64,000 nt of DNA from Phycisphaeraceae bacterium (GTDB lineage: Bacteria; Planctomycetota; Phycisphaerae; Phycisphaerales; UBA1924): NCBI GenBank assembly GCA_019636695.1, contig JAHBXD010000002.1:62001-126000 (forward strand). The letters run 5' to 3'. Of the stretch, positions 49,765 through 57,916 are shown piece by piece (position 1 is the stretch's first letter; every line of letters starts with the position of its first letter). The position numbers were made by a program, and so were the translations under genes. A model generated the notes under the pieces. It saw nothing but the letters and a program-made list of their open reading frames with translations, ran no database searches and was not told where the DNA came from.

Positions 49765-51419
49765 CCTCTGCGCTGCTTGCCATTCTGATTCTGGTACCGA
49801 TCGCCGGCTCGATCATTGTCGCGCTGCGCCCTGCTGCACAAGCCAAGAGCGTTGCGTTGCTCACCACGCTGCTTGCTCTCATCGGCGCGGCGGTCGCCTT
49901 GGTGCAGTTCGACTGGACGCGAGCGGAGGCGTATCAGGGTGTCGGACGAATCGACTGGGTGCCTGATCTCGGGCTTTCACTCTCCGTCGGCGTCGATTCG
50001 GTCGCGCTGCTGCTTGTCGCGTTGACGGCGCTGCTCGGCCCCATCTGCGTGGCCGCAAGTTTCACCGCCATCACCCACCGCGTCAAGACCTATTACGCGT
50101 GGCTGCTCGTACTTCAAGGTGCGATGACCGGCGTCTTCTGCGCTCGCGACCTGATTGTGTTCTATACATGCTTCGAGTTCACGCTCATACCCATGTACAT
50201 CCTGATCAGCTTGTACGGATCAACCAATCGCAAAAAGGCTGCAACGAAATTTTTCCTCTATACCTTCACCGGGTCAGTGCTGACGCTGGCAGGCCTGATT
50301 TACCTGGTCTGGTTCAATGCCACGCAACTTCCCGTCGGGTTGTTCCAGGGAAGCGGCCGCTGGACATTTGACATGGCCGCCCTTCGTGATGCGGGCTGCC
50401 GCATGAGCCTTTCGCAGCAGACGTGGATTCTGGCGGCGATGCTGGCGGGCTTTGCCGTCAAGATTCCGCTGTTCCCGGTGCATACGTGGCTGCCGCTGGC
50501 GCACACCGAAGCCCCGACCGCGGGCAGTGTGATCCTCGCGGGCGTGCTGCTCAAACTCGGCACTTACGGCATGTACCGGTTCGTGCTGCCCTACACCCCT
50601 TCGGCGATCGTCGAATACGCTCCGTTCCTTGCGTTTCTATGCATCATGGGCATCGTGTATGCCGGGCTGATCTGCTGGGTGCAGGACGATATCAAGAAAC
50701 TTGTCGCGTACTCGAGTGTTTCGCACCTGGGTTTCTGCATTCTCGGCCTTGTTGCGCTCAACGGCGTCGGCGTCTCCGGCAGCGTGCTCTATATGCTCAA
50801 CCACGGGCTGTCGACAGGTGCGCTCTTCCTGCTGATCGGCATGATGTATGAACGCTACCACACCCGGTCGATGCGAGAGATCGGGGGGCTTGCCGCACGC
50901 ATGCCGATCTGGGCGACCTTCATGGTGTTCTTCGCAATGGCTTCGGTCGGGCTCCCAGGCCTGAATGGCTTTGTAAGCGAATTCATGTGCCTGATGGGCG
51001 CCTTCCAAGCCAGTGATGCGCTGGTCGAGGCGGGTCAGCCGGGGGCAACACCCGGTCGCCTCGGCCCTTGGTATGCCGCTGTCGCCGGCACGGGGATGAT
51101 CATCGCGGCGATGTACATTCTCATCATGGTCGGCAAGGCGTGTTTCGGACCCCTCCGCGAGCCGCACCATCATCATCATCATGATGATCCCGCCTCGCTG
51201 CCGGCAGATTTGTCTGCCCGTGAGATCGGCGTGCTGGCTCCTCTCGCCGTGCTATGCCTGGTTCTCGGGTTGTATCCGACACCGGTACTGAAGGCTCTCG
51301 AAGCCCCGGTCAACGACACGGTCTCCTGGGTCCATGAGCAGGCGCCGAAGGCTCGCGGTGCAACCCCGACCCGGGTGACATGGCCATCCGCCCCTGACGC
51401 CGATGCGGAGGGTCGCTGA
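49761..51419 (+). CDS. nuoM: NADH-quinone oxidoreductase subunit M
   Basis: Second antiporter-like subunit; 552 residues from GTG 49761, which overlaps the nuoL stop (GTGA). Motifs are FYTCFEFTLIPMYILI with the pumping Glu, AVKIPLFPVHTWLPLAHTEAPTAGSV (in parts) with the Lys, and LVAYSSVSHLGFCILGL. A natural stretch of six His (469-474) followed by two Asp lies in a loop between late helices; it matches no usual NuoM feature and echoes the His-rich loop of NuoL. The C-terminal 30 residues are hydrophilic. Confidence 0.97.
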   Translation: MTSALLAILILVPIAGSIIVALRPAAQAKSVALLTTLLALIGAAVALVQFDWTRAEAYQGVGRIDWVPDLGLSLSVGVDSVALLLVALTALLGPICVAASFTAITHRVKTYYAWLLVLQGAMTGVFCARDLIVFYTCFEFTLIPMYILISLYGSTNRKKAATKFFLYTFTGSVLTLAGLIYLVWFNATQLPVGLFQGSGRWTFDMAALRDAGCRMSLSQQTWILAAMLAGFAVKIPLFPVHTWLPLAHTEAPTAGSVILAGVLLKLGTYGMYRFVLPYTPSAIVEYAPFLAFLCIMGIVYAGLICWVQDDIKKLVAYSSVSHLGFCILGLVALNGVGVSGSVLYMLNHGLSTGALFLLIGMMYERYHTRSMREIGGLAARMPIWATFMVFFAMASVGLPGLNGFVSEFMCLMGAFQASDALVEAGQPGATPGRLGPWYAAVAGTGMIIAAMYILIMVGKACFGPLREPHHHHHHDDPASLPADLSAREIGVLAPLAVLCLVLGLYPTPVLKALEAPVNDTVSWVHEQAPKARGATPTRVTWPSAPDADAEGR

Positions 51420-53050
51420 TGGTCGAGAAACTTGCTCATCTCTGGCCTGAAATCGTGCTCTTCGTGGCCACATGCATCGTGATGGTGCTCGGCCTGTCTC
51501 CGAAGAGAGAAGTCCGGCGGCTGTGTTCGCCGGTCTGCGGGCTGGCGCTCGTGGTCGCCATGATGCTCGCGATCAACCTGCCCGGCATCGGGGCCACACC
51601 GTTGCCCACGCTCATGCCTTTTGCCAAGGCGGTCATCGCAGGGGTCGGCTTGCTGATACTTCTGCTGTTGGCGGGAACGGTTGACAGGGAGGATGAAGAT
51701 GCCATCGCGGCAGGGTCGCGTGTTTTTGACCCGCTGCGCGCGAATCGGGCGGAGTTCTACGCGTTCTTCCTCTTCAGCCTGACCGGCGCAATGCTCTGCG
51801 CGAGCGCGGATGACCTGATCTGGCTTTTCCTGGCCCTCGAATTGACCAGCCTGCCGACATATGTCATGGTGGTCATGTCCACTCGCGGCACCAGATCGCA
51901 GGAAGCCGGAGTGAAGTATTTCTTCCTCGGTGCGATGGGCGCTGCCATCTTCCTCTATGGGTTCGCGCTGCTTTACGGCGGCACCGGTTCGACCAACCTG
52001 CGCGCCATTGCAACAGCGCTGGCTACGCAGGGGGCGACCGACGGCATCAACCCTATTGCGCTCACCGGCCTTGTGCTTTCCATCATCGGAGTATCGTTCA
52101 AGATCGCCGCGGTCCCTATGCACTTCTATACCGCGGATGTGTATCAAGGGGCATCAAGCCCGGTGTCGGCCATGCTGGCATTCGTGCCAAAAACGGCCGG
52201 ATTCATCTCGATCCTGCTGCTTGTTTCCCTCGCAGGGTGGAGTTACGGCGTCATCGATGGTCGTGAAACCTTCGGCGAAGGGTTTGACCTTCCCGCGCCG
52301 ATTCGCACGGCTCTCTGGATTGTTGCCGCCCTGACCATGACGGTGGGCAACGTGCTCGCGGTTGTGCAGACATCGGTCAAACGCATTCTGGCCTACTCAT
52401 CCATCGCCCACTCGGGCTACATGCTGGTCGGCGTGATCGCCGGCCCACCTCGGACAATCGGCGCCGGTTTCACCGAGAACGGTGTGGCGGCGGTCCTGTT
52501 CTATCTGCTTGCCTACGGCGTGATGAATGTCGGCGCTTTCGCCGCCATCGCAGCGCTGGACAAGAAAGACGCCCAGGGCCGCACCGTCGATGCCGATGAA
52601 ATCGATGACATCAGAGGCCTGTGCCGCTCTCGTCCAGTGCTTGGGTGGACGATGGTCATCTGTGCACTCAGCCTGCTTGGGCTTCCCCCGCTGCTCGGGT
52701 TCTTCGGCAAGTTCGGCCTCTTTGCCGTAGGCATTTACTCGGGCGAACTGCCGCTTGTCATCATCATGGGCCTCAACTCGGCGATCGCGGCGTTCTATTA
52801 CCTCAGGCTCGCGGCCTTGCCGCTGCTGGAAGAACCCCGCGGCACACCGCCGCTGATCACGCCGTTCACAGCACGCATTGTCGCCGGCGTGCTTTCCGCG
52901 GCGGGCAGCATCGGCTTGGTGGCGATGGCAGGCCCGCTGATGGGCGCTAGCGTTCGTGCCGCCAAATCGTGGCAGGCGATGCCTCATCGAGATCTGTCCG
53001 AACTCGACGAACCCGCCGAAAGCCCGCCCCCGCCCGTGCAGGAAGAGTAA
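51419..53050 (+). CDS. nuoN: NADH-quinone oxidoreductase subunit N
   Basis: Third antiporter-like subunit; 543 residues, ATG 51419 overlapping the nuoM stop (TGATG). It has WLFLALELTSLPTYVMVVMS, the FKIAAVPMHFYTADVYQGASSPVSA block with the conserved Lys, and RILAYSSIAHSGYMLVGV. The C-terminal tail is Pro-rich. It closes the nuoJKLMN series; no nuoA-I gene is present in the window, so the hydrophilic arm and NuoA/H must be encoded elsewhere or this arm works with other partners. Confidence 0.97.
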   Translation: MVEKLAHLWPEIVLFVATCIVMVLGLSPKREVRRLCSPVCGLALVVAMMLAINLPGIGATPLPTLMPFAKAVIAGVGLLILLLLAGTVDREDEDAIAAGSRVFDPLRANRAEFYAFFLFSLTGAMLCASADDLIWLFLALELTSLPTYVMVVMSTRGTRSQEAGVKYFFLGAMGAAIFLYGFALLYGGTGSTNLRAIATALATQGATDGINPIALTGLVLSIIGVSFKIAAVPMHFYTADVYQGASSPVSAMLAFVPKTAGFISILLLVSLAGWSYGVIDGRETFGEGFDLPAPIRTALWIVAALTMTVGNVLAVVQTSVKRILAYSSIAHSGYMLVGVIAGPPRTIGAGFTENGVAAVLFYLLAYGVMNVGAFAAIAALDKKDAQGRTVDADEIDDIRGLCRSRPVLGWTMVICALSLLGLPPLLGFFGKFGLFAVGIYSGELPLVIIMGLNSAIAAFYYLRLAALPLLEEPRGTPPLITPFTARIVAGVLSAAGSIGLVAMAGPLMGASVRAAKSWQAMPHRDLSELDEPAESPPPPVQEE

Positions 53051-53102
53051 TCGTGCAGGCTCCATGTTCTGCATGTGCTCGCCGCAGATCGGATCACCGC
53101 GA

Positions 53103-54830
53103 TCAATCCTGCGTTAACTCGATCACGGTTTCGACATCTCTCGCCTTTTCGGCTTGATAGCGGAACGTCACCAGGTCGCCAGGTTCACCGGCCAGAACAA
53201 ACCGCAGGATGCGTTTGCCTCGGCCCGGGATGCCGTCTTCAAGCAACACGCGGGCAGGCTCGGCGCCATGGTCGCTCATCTGTCGATCGAACCATACGTT
53301 CAACCTCCCCGAAGCCACGACACGAGCACCCTCGACAGTCAGCAGATCGGGCAAGCCCAACCGGCGAGATGCGGCAATGGCCAGCCGTGTCGGGATCACC
53401 TGTTCATTGCGCACTTCGATCGTGACGATCCAAAGACCGTCAACCGTGCGGCGGTTCTCGTGACGACCGAAGCTGACCTTGGGCATGCAAGAAGCGTGAT
53501 ACATGGTGAACGCGAAGTTGCGGTGGCACTCTTCTTCGAGCATGAATGTCGGTGTATTTCGACTCGACCACTTATTCGGCCCGCCGATGAGTATCTTCCC
53601 GAATTGCGGATGATCGAACTCCTTGTAGTCAGAAAAAGTCTGGCCGAAGACCATGCGATCGCGCCATAGCCAGACTTGCCGCTCATCGGGTGAGGTGACC
53701 GTGCCCTGATAGAGCTTGGCGTCGGTCCAAAGCTCGTTGGTGAAACTGGTGATACCGAGACCTTCCGCCGTCCAGTTCACGAAGCCGCCATGCACAGTGT
53801 AAAGATCGCGATGAATGACCATCGACCGGTAGTAAGGCAGCATCTGCGCGCCGGTATTGGCGATCTCGTCATACATGCGGGTATCGGCCGCGGCATACAT
53901 CGACTCGCGATAACTTGCACCCGGCCCTCGCAGGATCATGCCTCCGGCGTTGTGATAACTCTGCACCGCCGCAATGTTGGGATGGGCGAGAATAAACTCG
54001 CCTATCGCCCGTGTTTCGGGGCTGCTGAGGGGATATTCACCCGCTCCCGTCTGGACATAGATCGGCTGCCAGTCACTCGGGTAGTTTCGGTTCATGTCGT
54101 CCGCGGCGATGTCGTCTTCATTGATGCGGCCGTCGCCGTCATTATCGATGCCCTCTGACCCGAGAAACGTCCACCCTCCCTTCTGTCCGGGCGGCACTTG
54201 CCTGAAAATCCGCGGGTCATCAGGGTCGCGGCGCCAACGGCCGTCGGGATCTTCCTTCCACATCTGGGTGATATGCCCGTCGCCGTCAAGATCATCCGCC
54301 GGGTCTTCGTCGATGAGACCGTCGTTGTCATTGTCAAACGGGCGAATATTGTGGCGGGCCGAATGCGGAGTATGCGCCCCTGTAAACCACCACTCCCTGC
54401 CGTCGGGGTTTGCACTGGGCATGAAATAGAAACTGTAATCCTTCAGAAGATTCGTGAGCATCTCATTCCGGCCGTGGGCCTTTGTGAGATACCAGAGCGA
54501 GTACATCACGGCTTCACATGCCTGAATCTCGTTCCCGTGCACGTTGCCGTCGATCCACATCGCGGGTTTGGATTCGTGCGGCCCCGTGGTCGGATCGTTC
54601 ACGATCGCGACCCAGAGCGTGCGCCCCTGAATGCTCTTGCCGATCGGCACGAGTGAAACCAGATGCGGATAGGCCTGGGCGATCTCGTGCAGTTGCCGTT
54701 CGACCTCGTCATAGGTGTAATAGCGATTCCATGCAATTTCGACCTTGCCCGGCATGTGTTCCTGCGCCAAGACCGGAGAGGCAAACCCCGCCGCAAGAAC
54801 CAGACCGGCAATCAAAAAACGTCTGCTCAT
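53103..54830 (-). CDS. Secreted M14 zinc carboxypeptidase
   Basis: A 575-residue exported metallocarboxypeptidase. Signal peptide about 1-23 (PVLAQ). The M14 domain starts near 35 (YYTYDEVERQLHEIAQAYP); zinc ligands are H98 and E101 in GNVHGNE, and the third His is in QSYHNAGGMI; the catalytic Glu is in SFTNELW. Inserted between them are Ca-binding-like DNDNDGLIDEDPADDLDGDG and DNDGDGRINEDD stretches. The C-terminal ~110 residues form a beta domain. Translation is coupled to the upstream gene (ATGA at 54827-54830), which encodes a zinc-less paralogue. Confidence 0.92.
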   Translation of the reverse strand: MSRRFLIAGLVLAAGFASPVLAQEHMPGKVEIAWNRYYTYDEVERQLHEIAQAYPHLVSLVPIGKSIQGRTLWVAIVNDPTTGPHESKPAMWIDGNVHGNEIQACEAVMYSLWYLTKAHGRNEMLTNLLKDYSFYFMPSANPDGREWWFTGAHTPHSARHNIRPFDNDNDGLIDEDPADDLDGDGHITQMWKEDPDGRWRRDPDDPRIFRQVPPGQKGGWTFLGSEGIDNDGDGRINEDDIAADDMNRNYPSDWQPIYVQTGAGEYPLSSPETRAIGEFILAHPNIAAVQSYHNAGGMILRGPGASYRESMYAAADTRMYDEIANTGAQMLPYYRSMVIHRDLYTVHGGFVNWTAEGLGITSFTNELWTDAKLYQGTVTSPDERQVWLWRDRMVFGQTFSDYKEFDHPQFGKILIGGPNKWSSRNTPTFMLEEECHRNFAFTMYHASCMPKVSFGRHENRRTVDGLWIVTIEVRNEQVIPTRLAIAASRRLGLPDLLTVEGARVVASGRLNVWFDRQMSDHGAEPARVLLEDGIPGRGKRILRFVLAGEPGDLVTFRYQAEKARDVETVIELTQD

Positions 54831-56827
54831 CGTTCACCTCCCTGATCGGCTCGCGGTTCAAGCGGAATGTCGAGAACGGTCGTGCCGTACTCGGCAGTCT
54901 CAAGCAACACCGTCACTCGAGAACCCGGCGCCCCGCGCACGATCCACTGCGAATCGTGCCGTTCGCCCTTGGCCAACCGTTGAATCAGCCGTCGAGGCGA
55001 TCCGCTGAGTATGCGATCGACTTCAATATCCATCCGAAGGCGCATCGGCGCTCTGCGTCGGGCCTTCACACCGATGGAAAGCCGTGTAGGCAACTCCCCG
55101 GCATTGATGACGCGCACCCCGATCCTCCACACACCTTCGCCGAGCGGTTCAACCAAGACGCAATCTGCGACCGGCCTCGCCATGCGCGACAGCAGCATGG
55201 CAACGACAGCGGTCTGCTCGTCCACGAGGCGATCCAACTCCATTTCCGGAGGGTTGAGCCGGAACCCCGGGATGAACCCTCCGATCTCTACTTTTCCGAG
55301 CGTCGGATGGACAAATGGTTGCCATTCGACAAACCCCTCGCCACGCTCATCGGAATAGGCAAGCCATTTCCCCTCTTCGCTTGTATTCGCTGTGACCCCA
55401 GGCGCAGACGCACCCGGTGCCGGCCCGGGCTGCGCCGCCCCACCACGTCGCGCTGGCCTTCCGGTCGCCGGCTGCGAGAAGAACAGAGCACCGTTGTTGC
55501 TTCCAACGCTTCCTTCAGGACGCATGCGCTGGATCTCCTGCATCACCCGGCTCTGGATTTCCGTGGGCATCTTCAGGAACTCCGCCTGCATCGCCTCCCG
55601 CTCTTCCGCGGGCATGGACAGAAGTTCCATCGCCATTGCCCTACGCCGTTCCGGCGCCGCCGTCAGAAACTCCGCAACCTGCGGCGTCGCGCCCTGGGCG
55701 ATCAGCTCTGCACGCTCATCCCGGGGCTGAGGCGTCGGAGCCTGAGCCGGAACCGCCCCACTGCCCTCGCCGCGATCACCACCTTCACGTCGAAGCTGAT
55801 CCGGCCGCACCCAGACCGGGGTCGAGAAGCTCAGTAACCCCATATGCGCATAGGCCCACCCTTGAAGTGAACCGGCATTGTCCCCCGCAGGTGCGCTCTG
55901 CTGGCGAGTAACCTCCTTAAAAGCCTCGCTCAGCGCGTCATAGGTTGCCCGGTCATCCTCTTCTATGCCCAGCGGCACGCGACCGGTGACGTCCATCCGG
56001 CCTGCGGCGGGAACCCGCACGATCGTGTCCTTCGGTCCATACACAATCACTGCGACGACATTCTGCCTCTCGATCAGCCAATCCGCGATCGCCCGGCTCT
56101 CCGGCTCGCACAACGGATATGCCCCGGCATCCGCCGCGGCCTCGGGCCATAGGTATGGAAAGTTCCGGTCGAGATCGACCCCACCCGGACCGTCCTCCGC
56201 GATCCGGCCATCACCGTCAGCGTCAAATCCCTCAACGAGCACCGCGTGCGTCGCGTGCTCACCCTTGTTCGCATCGGGAGCACGCATCAGACGTGGGTCG
56301 TCGGTGTCGATCACGTGCGTCAGCGTCAATCCGTGCATCGGTGAGGGCAAGCGCACCCGCATCATCGTGATGTGGCCGTCGCCGTTGACATCCGTCGGGG
56401 GATCTTCATCGATACGACGATCACGGTCATCGTCTCTCGGTGTCAGGGTCCCGCCCCAATCGATCCGCGGGCCGCCGGCACGCCAGCGGGCAACAGCATC
56501 AGGGTTGGCGTTGGCGAGTACATAGACCGTGTGCGTTCGGAGCAGCTCAGCGTGCTGTTCGACCAGCCTGCGAGCCACACCCAGTGCCACTTCAACACCG
56601 ATCGTGTGCCTCCCATCAAGGCCCGCGACAATCACGATACCGGGCTTGGCATCAGGGTCGCCTTCCGTCGAAAGGACGACCAGACCGATGTTCCGGCCCT
56701 CCCCGCTCCGGCCGATGACTCGAACTTCTCCCGGAATGGGGGGTGAATCACTCACAAGCGGCGGCTGGCCGAACACCAGACCACAGCACACACCCAATGT
56801 CAATGACCAAATACCATTGTGCGCCAT
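54827..56827 (-). CDS. M14-like protein lacking zinc ligands (pseudo-carboxypeptidase)
   Basis: A 666-residue exported protein with a signal peptide (about 1-20) and GGGAGG five bases before ATG 56827. Its order parallels the downstream M14 enzyme: IGRSGEGRNIGLVVLSTEGDP, GIVIVAGLDGRHTIGVEVAL, the Asp-rich DDDRDRRIDEDPPTDVNGDG and DADGDGRIAEDGPGGVDLDRNFP. The HxxE motif becomes HTIG (H74, G77), the third His site reads VIVYGPKDTI and the catalytic-Glu site SFSTPVW, so ligands and base are lost. A middle insert of helical Met/Glu repeats (EEREAMQAEFLKMP) is extra. Likely binding or regulatory partner of the active enzyme. Confidence 0.82.
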   Translation of the reverse strand: MAHNGIWSLTLGVCCGLVFGQPPLVSDSPPIPGEVRVIGRSGEGRNIGLVVLSTEGDPDAKPGIVIVAGLDGRHTIGVEVALGVARRLVEQHAELLRTHTVYVLANANPDAVARWRAGGPRIDWGGTLTPRDDDRDRRIDEDPPTDVNGDGHITMMRVRLPSPMHGLTLTHVIDTDDPRLMRAPDANKGEHATHAVLVEGFDADGDGRIAEDGPGGVDLDRNFPYLWPEAAADAGAYPLCEPESRAIADWLIERQNVVAVIVYGPKDTIVRVPAAGRMDVTGRVPLGIEEDDRATYDALSEAFKEVTRQQSAPAGDNAGSLQGWAYAHMGLLSFSTPVWVRPDQLRREGGDRGEGSGAVPAQAPTPQPRDERAELIAQGATPQVAEFLTAAPERRRAMAMELLSMPAEEREAMQAEFLKMPTEIQSRVMQEIQRMRPEGSVGSNNGALFFSQPATGRPARRGGAAQPGPAPGASAPGVTANTSEEGKWLAYSDERGEGFVEWQPFVHPTLGKVEIGGFIPGFRLNPPEMELDRLVDEQTAVVAMLLSRMARPVADCVLVEPLGEGVWRIGVRVINAGELPTRLSIGVKARRRAPMRLRMDIEVDRILSGSPRRLIQRLAKGERHDSQWIVRGAPGSRVTVLLETAEYGTTVLDIPLEPRADQGGER

Positions 56828-56918
56828 CTGCGCCTCCCTGTCCGTAGTGTGTCGAACCGAAAGCAGAATACCCGCAACTCCGCCGTTCGGATGCCCCTCG
56901 TGCACTTCCGGCAACCCA

Positions 56919-56946
56919 TTGCGATGCCATCGACCTCGGTTACCCT
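56919..56946 (+). promoter_or_regulatory. Candidate promoter of the diacylglycerol-kinase-like gene
   Basis: TTGCGA (56919-56924), a 16-base spacer and TACCCT (56941-56946). GTG 56954 follows after seven bases, giving a leaderless arrangement and supporting that start. Confidence 0.5.
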
Positions 56947-56953
56947 TGGTCCC

Positions 56954-57916
56954 GTGCGCATCGGCATCATCGCCAACCCTCGTGCCGGTCGTGGGAAGGC
57001 CCGATCGGTCGTCGGCCGCATCGAGCGTGCACTCAATGATGCCGGGCATACACACTTTCTGCACCAGGCTGGTCCCATCGCCGTGGCTGAATCAGACCTG
57101 GCCGACTGCCAGGCTTTGCTGCTCGCCGGAGGCGATGGCACCGTACACCACGCTCTTCCGCTTGCCTGCCGCACCGGAATACCGATCTGGCATGTGCCCC
57201 TCGGCACTGAAAACCTGTTCTCGCGTGCTTTCGGCATGGGGCTTTCACCCGAGAATCTTTTGCGCGCCCTCAACGCATTTCGGGTTCAGAAGTGCGATCT
57301 CGGGTCTGCGGGTGATACGCCGTTCGCCCTGATGTGCAGCGTCGGCCCTGATGCGCAAATTGTCCATGACGTCAACGCACACCGACGCGGCAGAATCTCG
57401 CGGATGACGTATGTCCCATGGTGCATCCGACAGATGCTGCGGCCGCGCCTGCCGCCTCTTACGATCGAAGCCGACGGCAGCATCTGCGTGCGCGAAGCAC
57501 CGGGCATCGCCGTGGTCGCCAATTGTCATCGTTACGGTTTCGGCATCAATCCCGCCCCGGAAGCGATGATGGATGACGGACTTCTCGATCTGGTTTTTCT
57601 TCCCGCGAGTTCGAGTTTGGGTGTGTTCGCCTGGGCGATGCGGGGTAAATTCGGCCGACTTCGATCCTCCGCTCGGCGACTGCACCTGCGAGTACGCGAA
57701 GTGACCATTCGATCGACGTCAGACGCACCGTTCTGCATTCAGGCTGACGGTGAGCCTCTTCCTGCACGAGCAGATGGCAGCCTGCACATCACTACGCTTC
57801 CGGGCGCACTACACGTGCTGCTTCCTACGGAGTTTCAATCGCGATCATCATCAAACGCCCCGCTGTACCCACCGAGCGGTCGCGACGGATCGCCGCCCAG
57901 TAGTTCGCGGATCTGA
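56954..57916 (+). CDS. Diacylglycerol kinase / lipid kinase-like protein
   Basis: A 320-residue DAGK-catalytic-domain protein. It begins with RIGIIANPRAGRGKA (nucleotide-binding), then LLLAGGDGTVHHALP with the GGDGT motif, IWHVPLGTENLFSRAFGM and, in the C-terminal half, GFGINPAPEAMMDDGLLDLVF, as in DgkB/YegS-type kinases. It phosphorylates a lipid or sphingoid base at the membrane; the exact acceptor is unknown. GTG 56954 is preferred since homology starts there and a promoter ends seven bases earlier. Its last 82 bases overlap the convergent beta-helix gene. Confidence 0.9.
   Translation: MRIGIIANPRAGRGKARSVVGRIERALNDAGHTHFLHQAGPIAVAESDLADCQALLLAGGDGTVHHALPLACRTGIPIWHVPLGTENLFSRAFGMGLSPENLLRALNAFRVQKCDLGSAGDTPFALMCSVGPDAQIVHDVNAHRRGRISRMTYVPWCIRQMLRPRLPPLTIEADGSICVREAPGIAVVANCHRYGFGINPAPEAMMDDGLLDLVFLPASSSLGVFAWAMRGKFGRLRSSARRLHLRVREVTIRSTSDAPFCIQADGEPLPARADGSLHITTLPGALHVLLPTEFQSRSSSNAPLYPPSGRDGSPPSSSRI

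Noticed and set aside
51165..51182. His6 stretch read as a vector tag
   Set aside because: It lies in the middle of nuoM in natural context with a similar His-rich loop in nuoL; no vector sequence is near.
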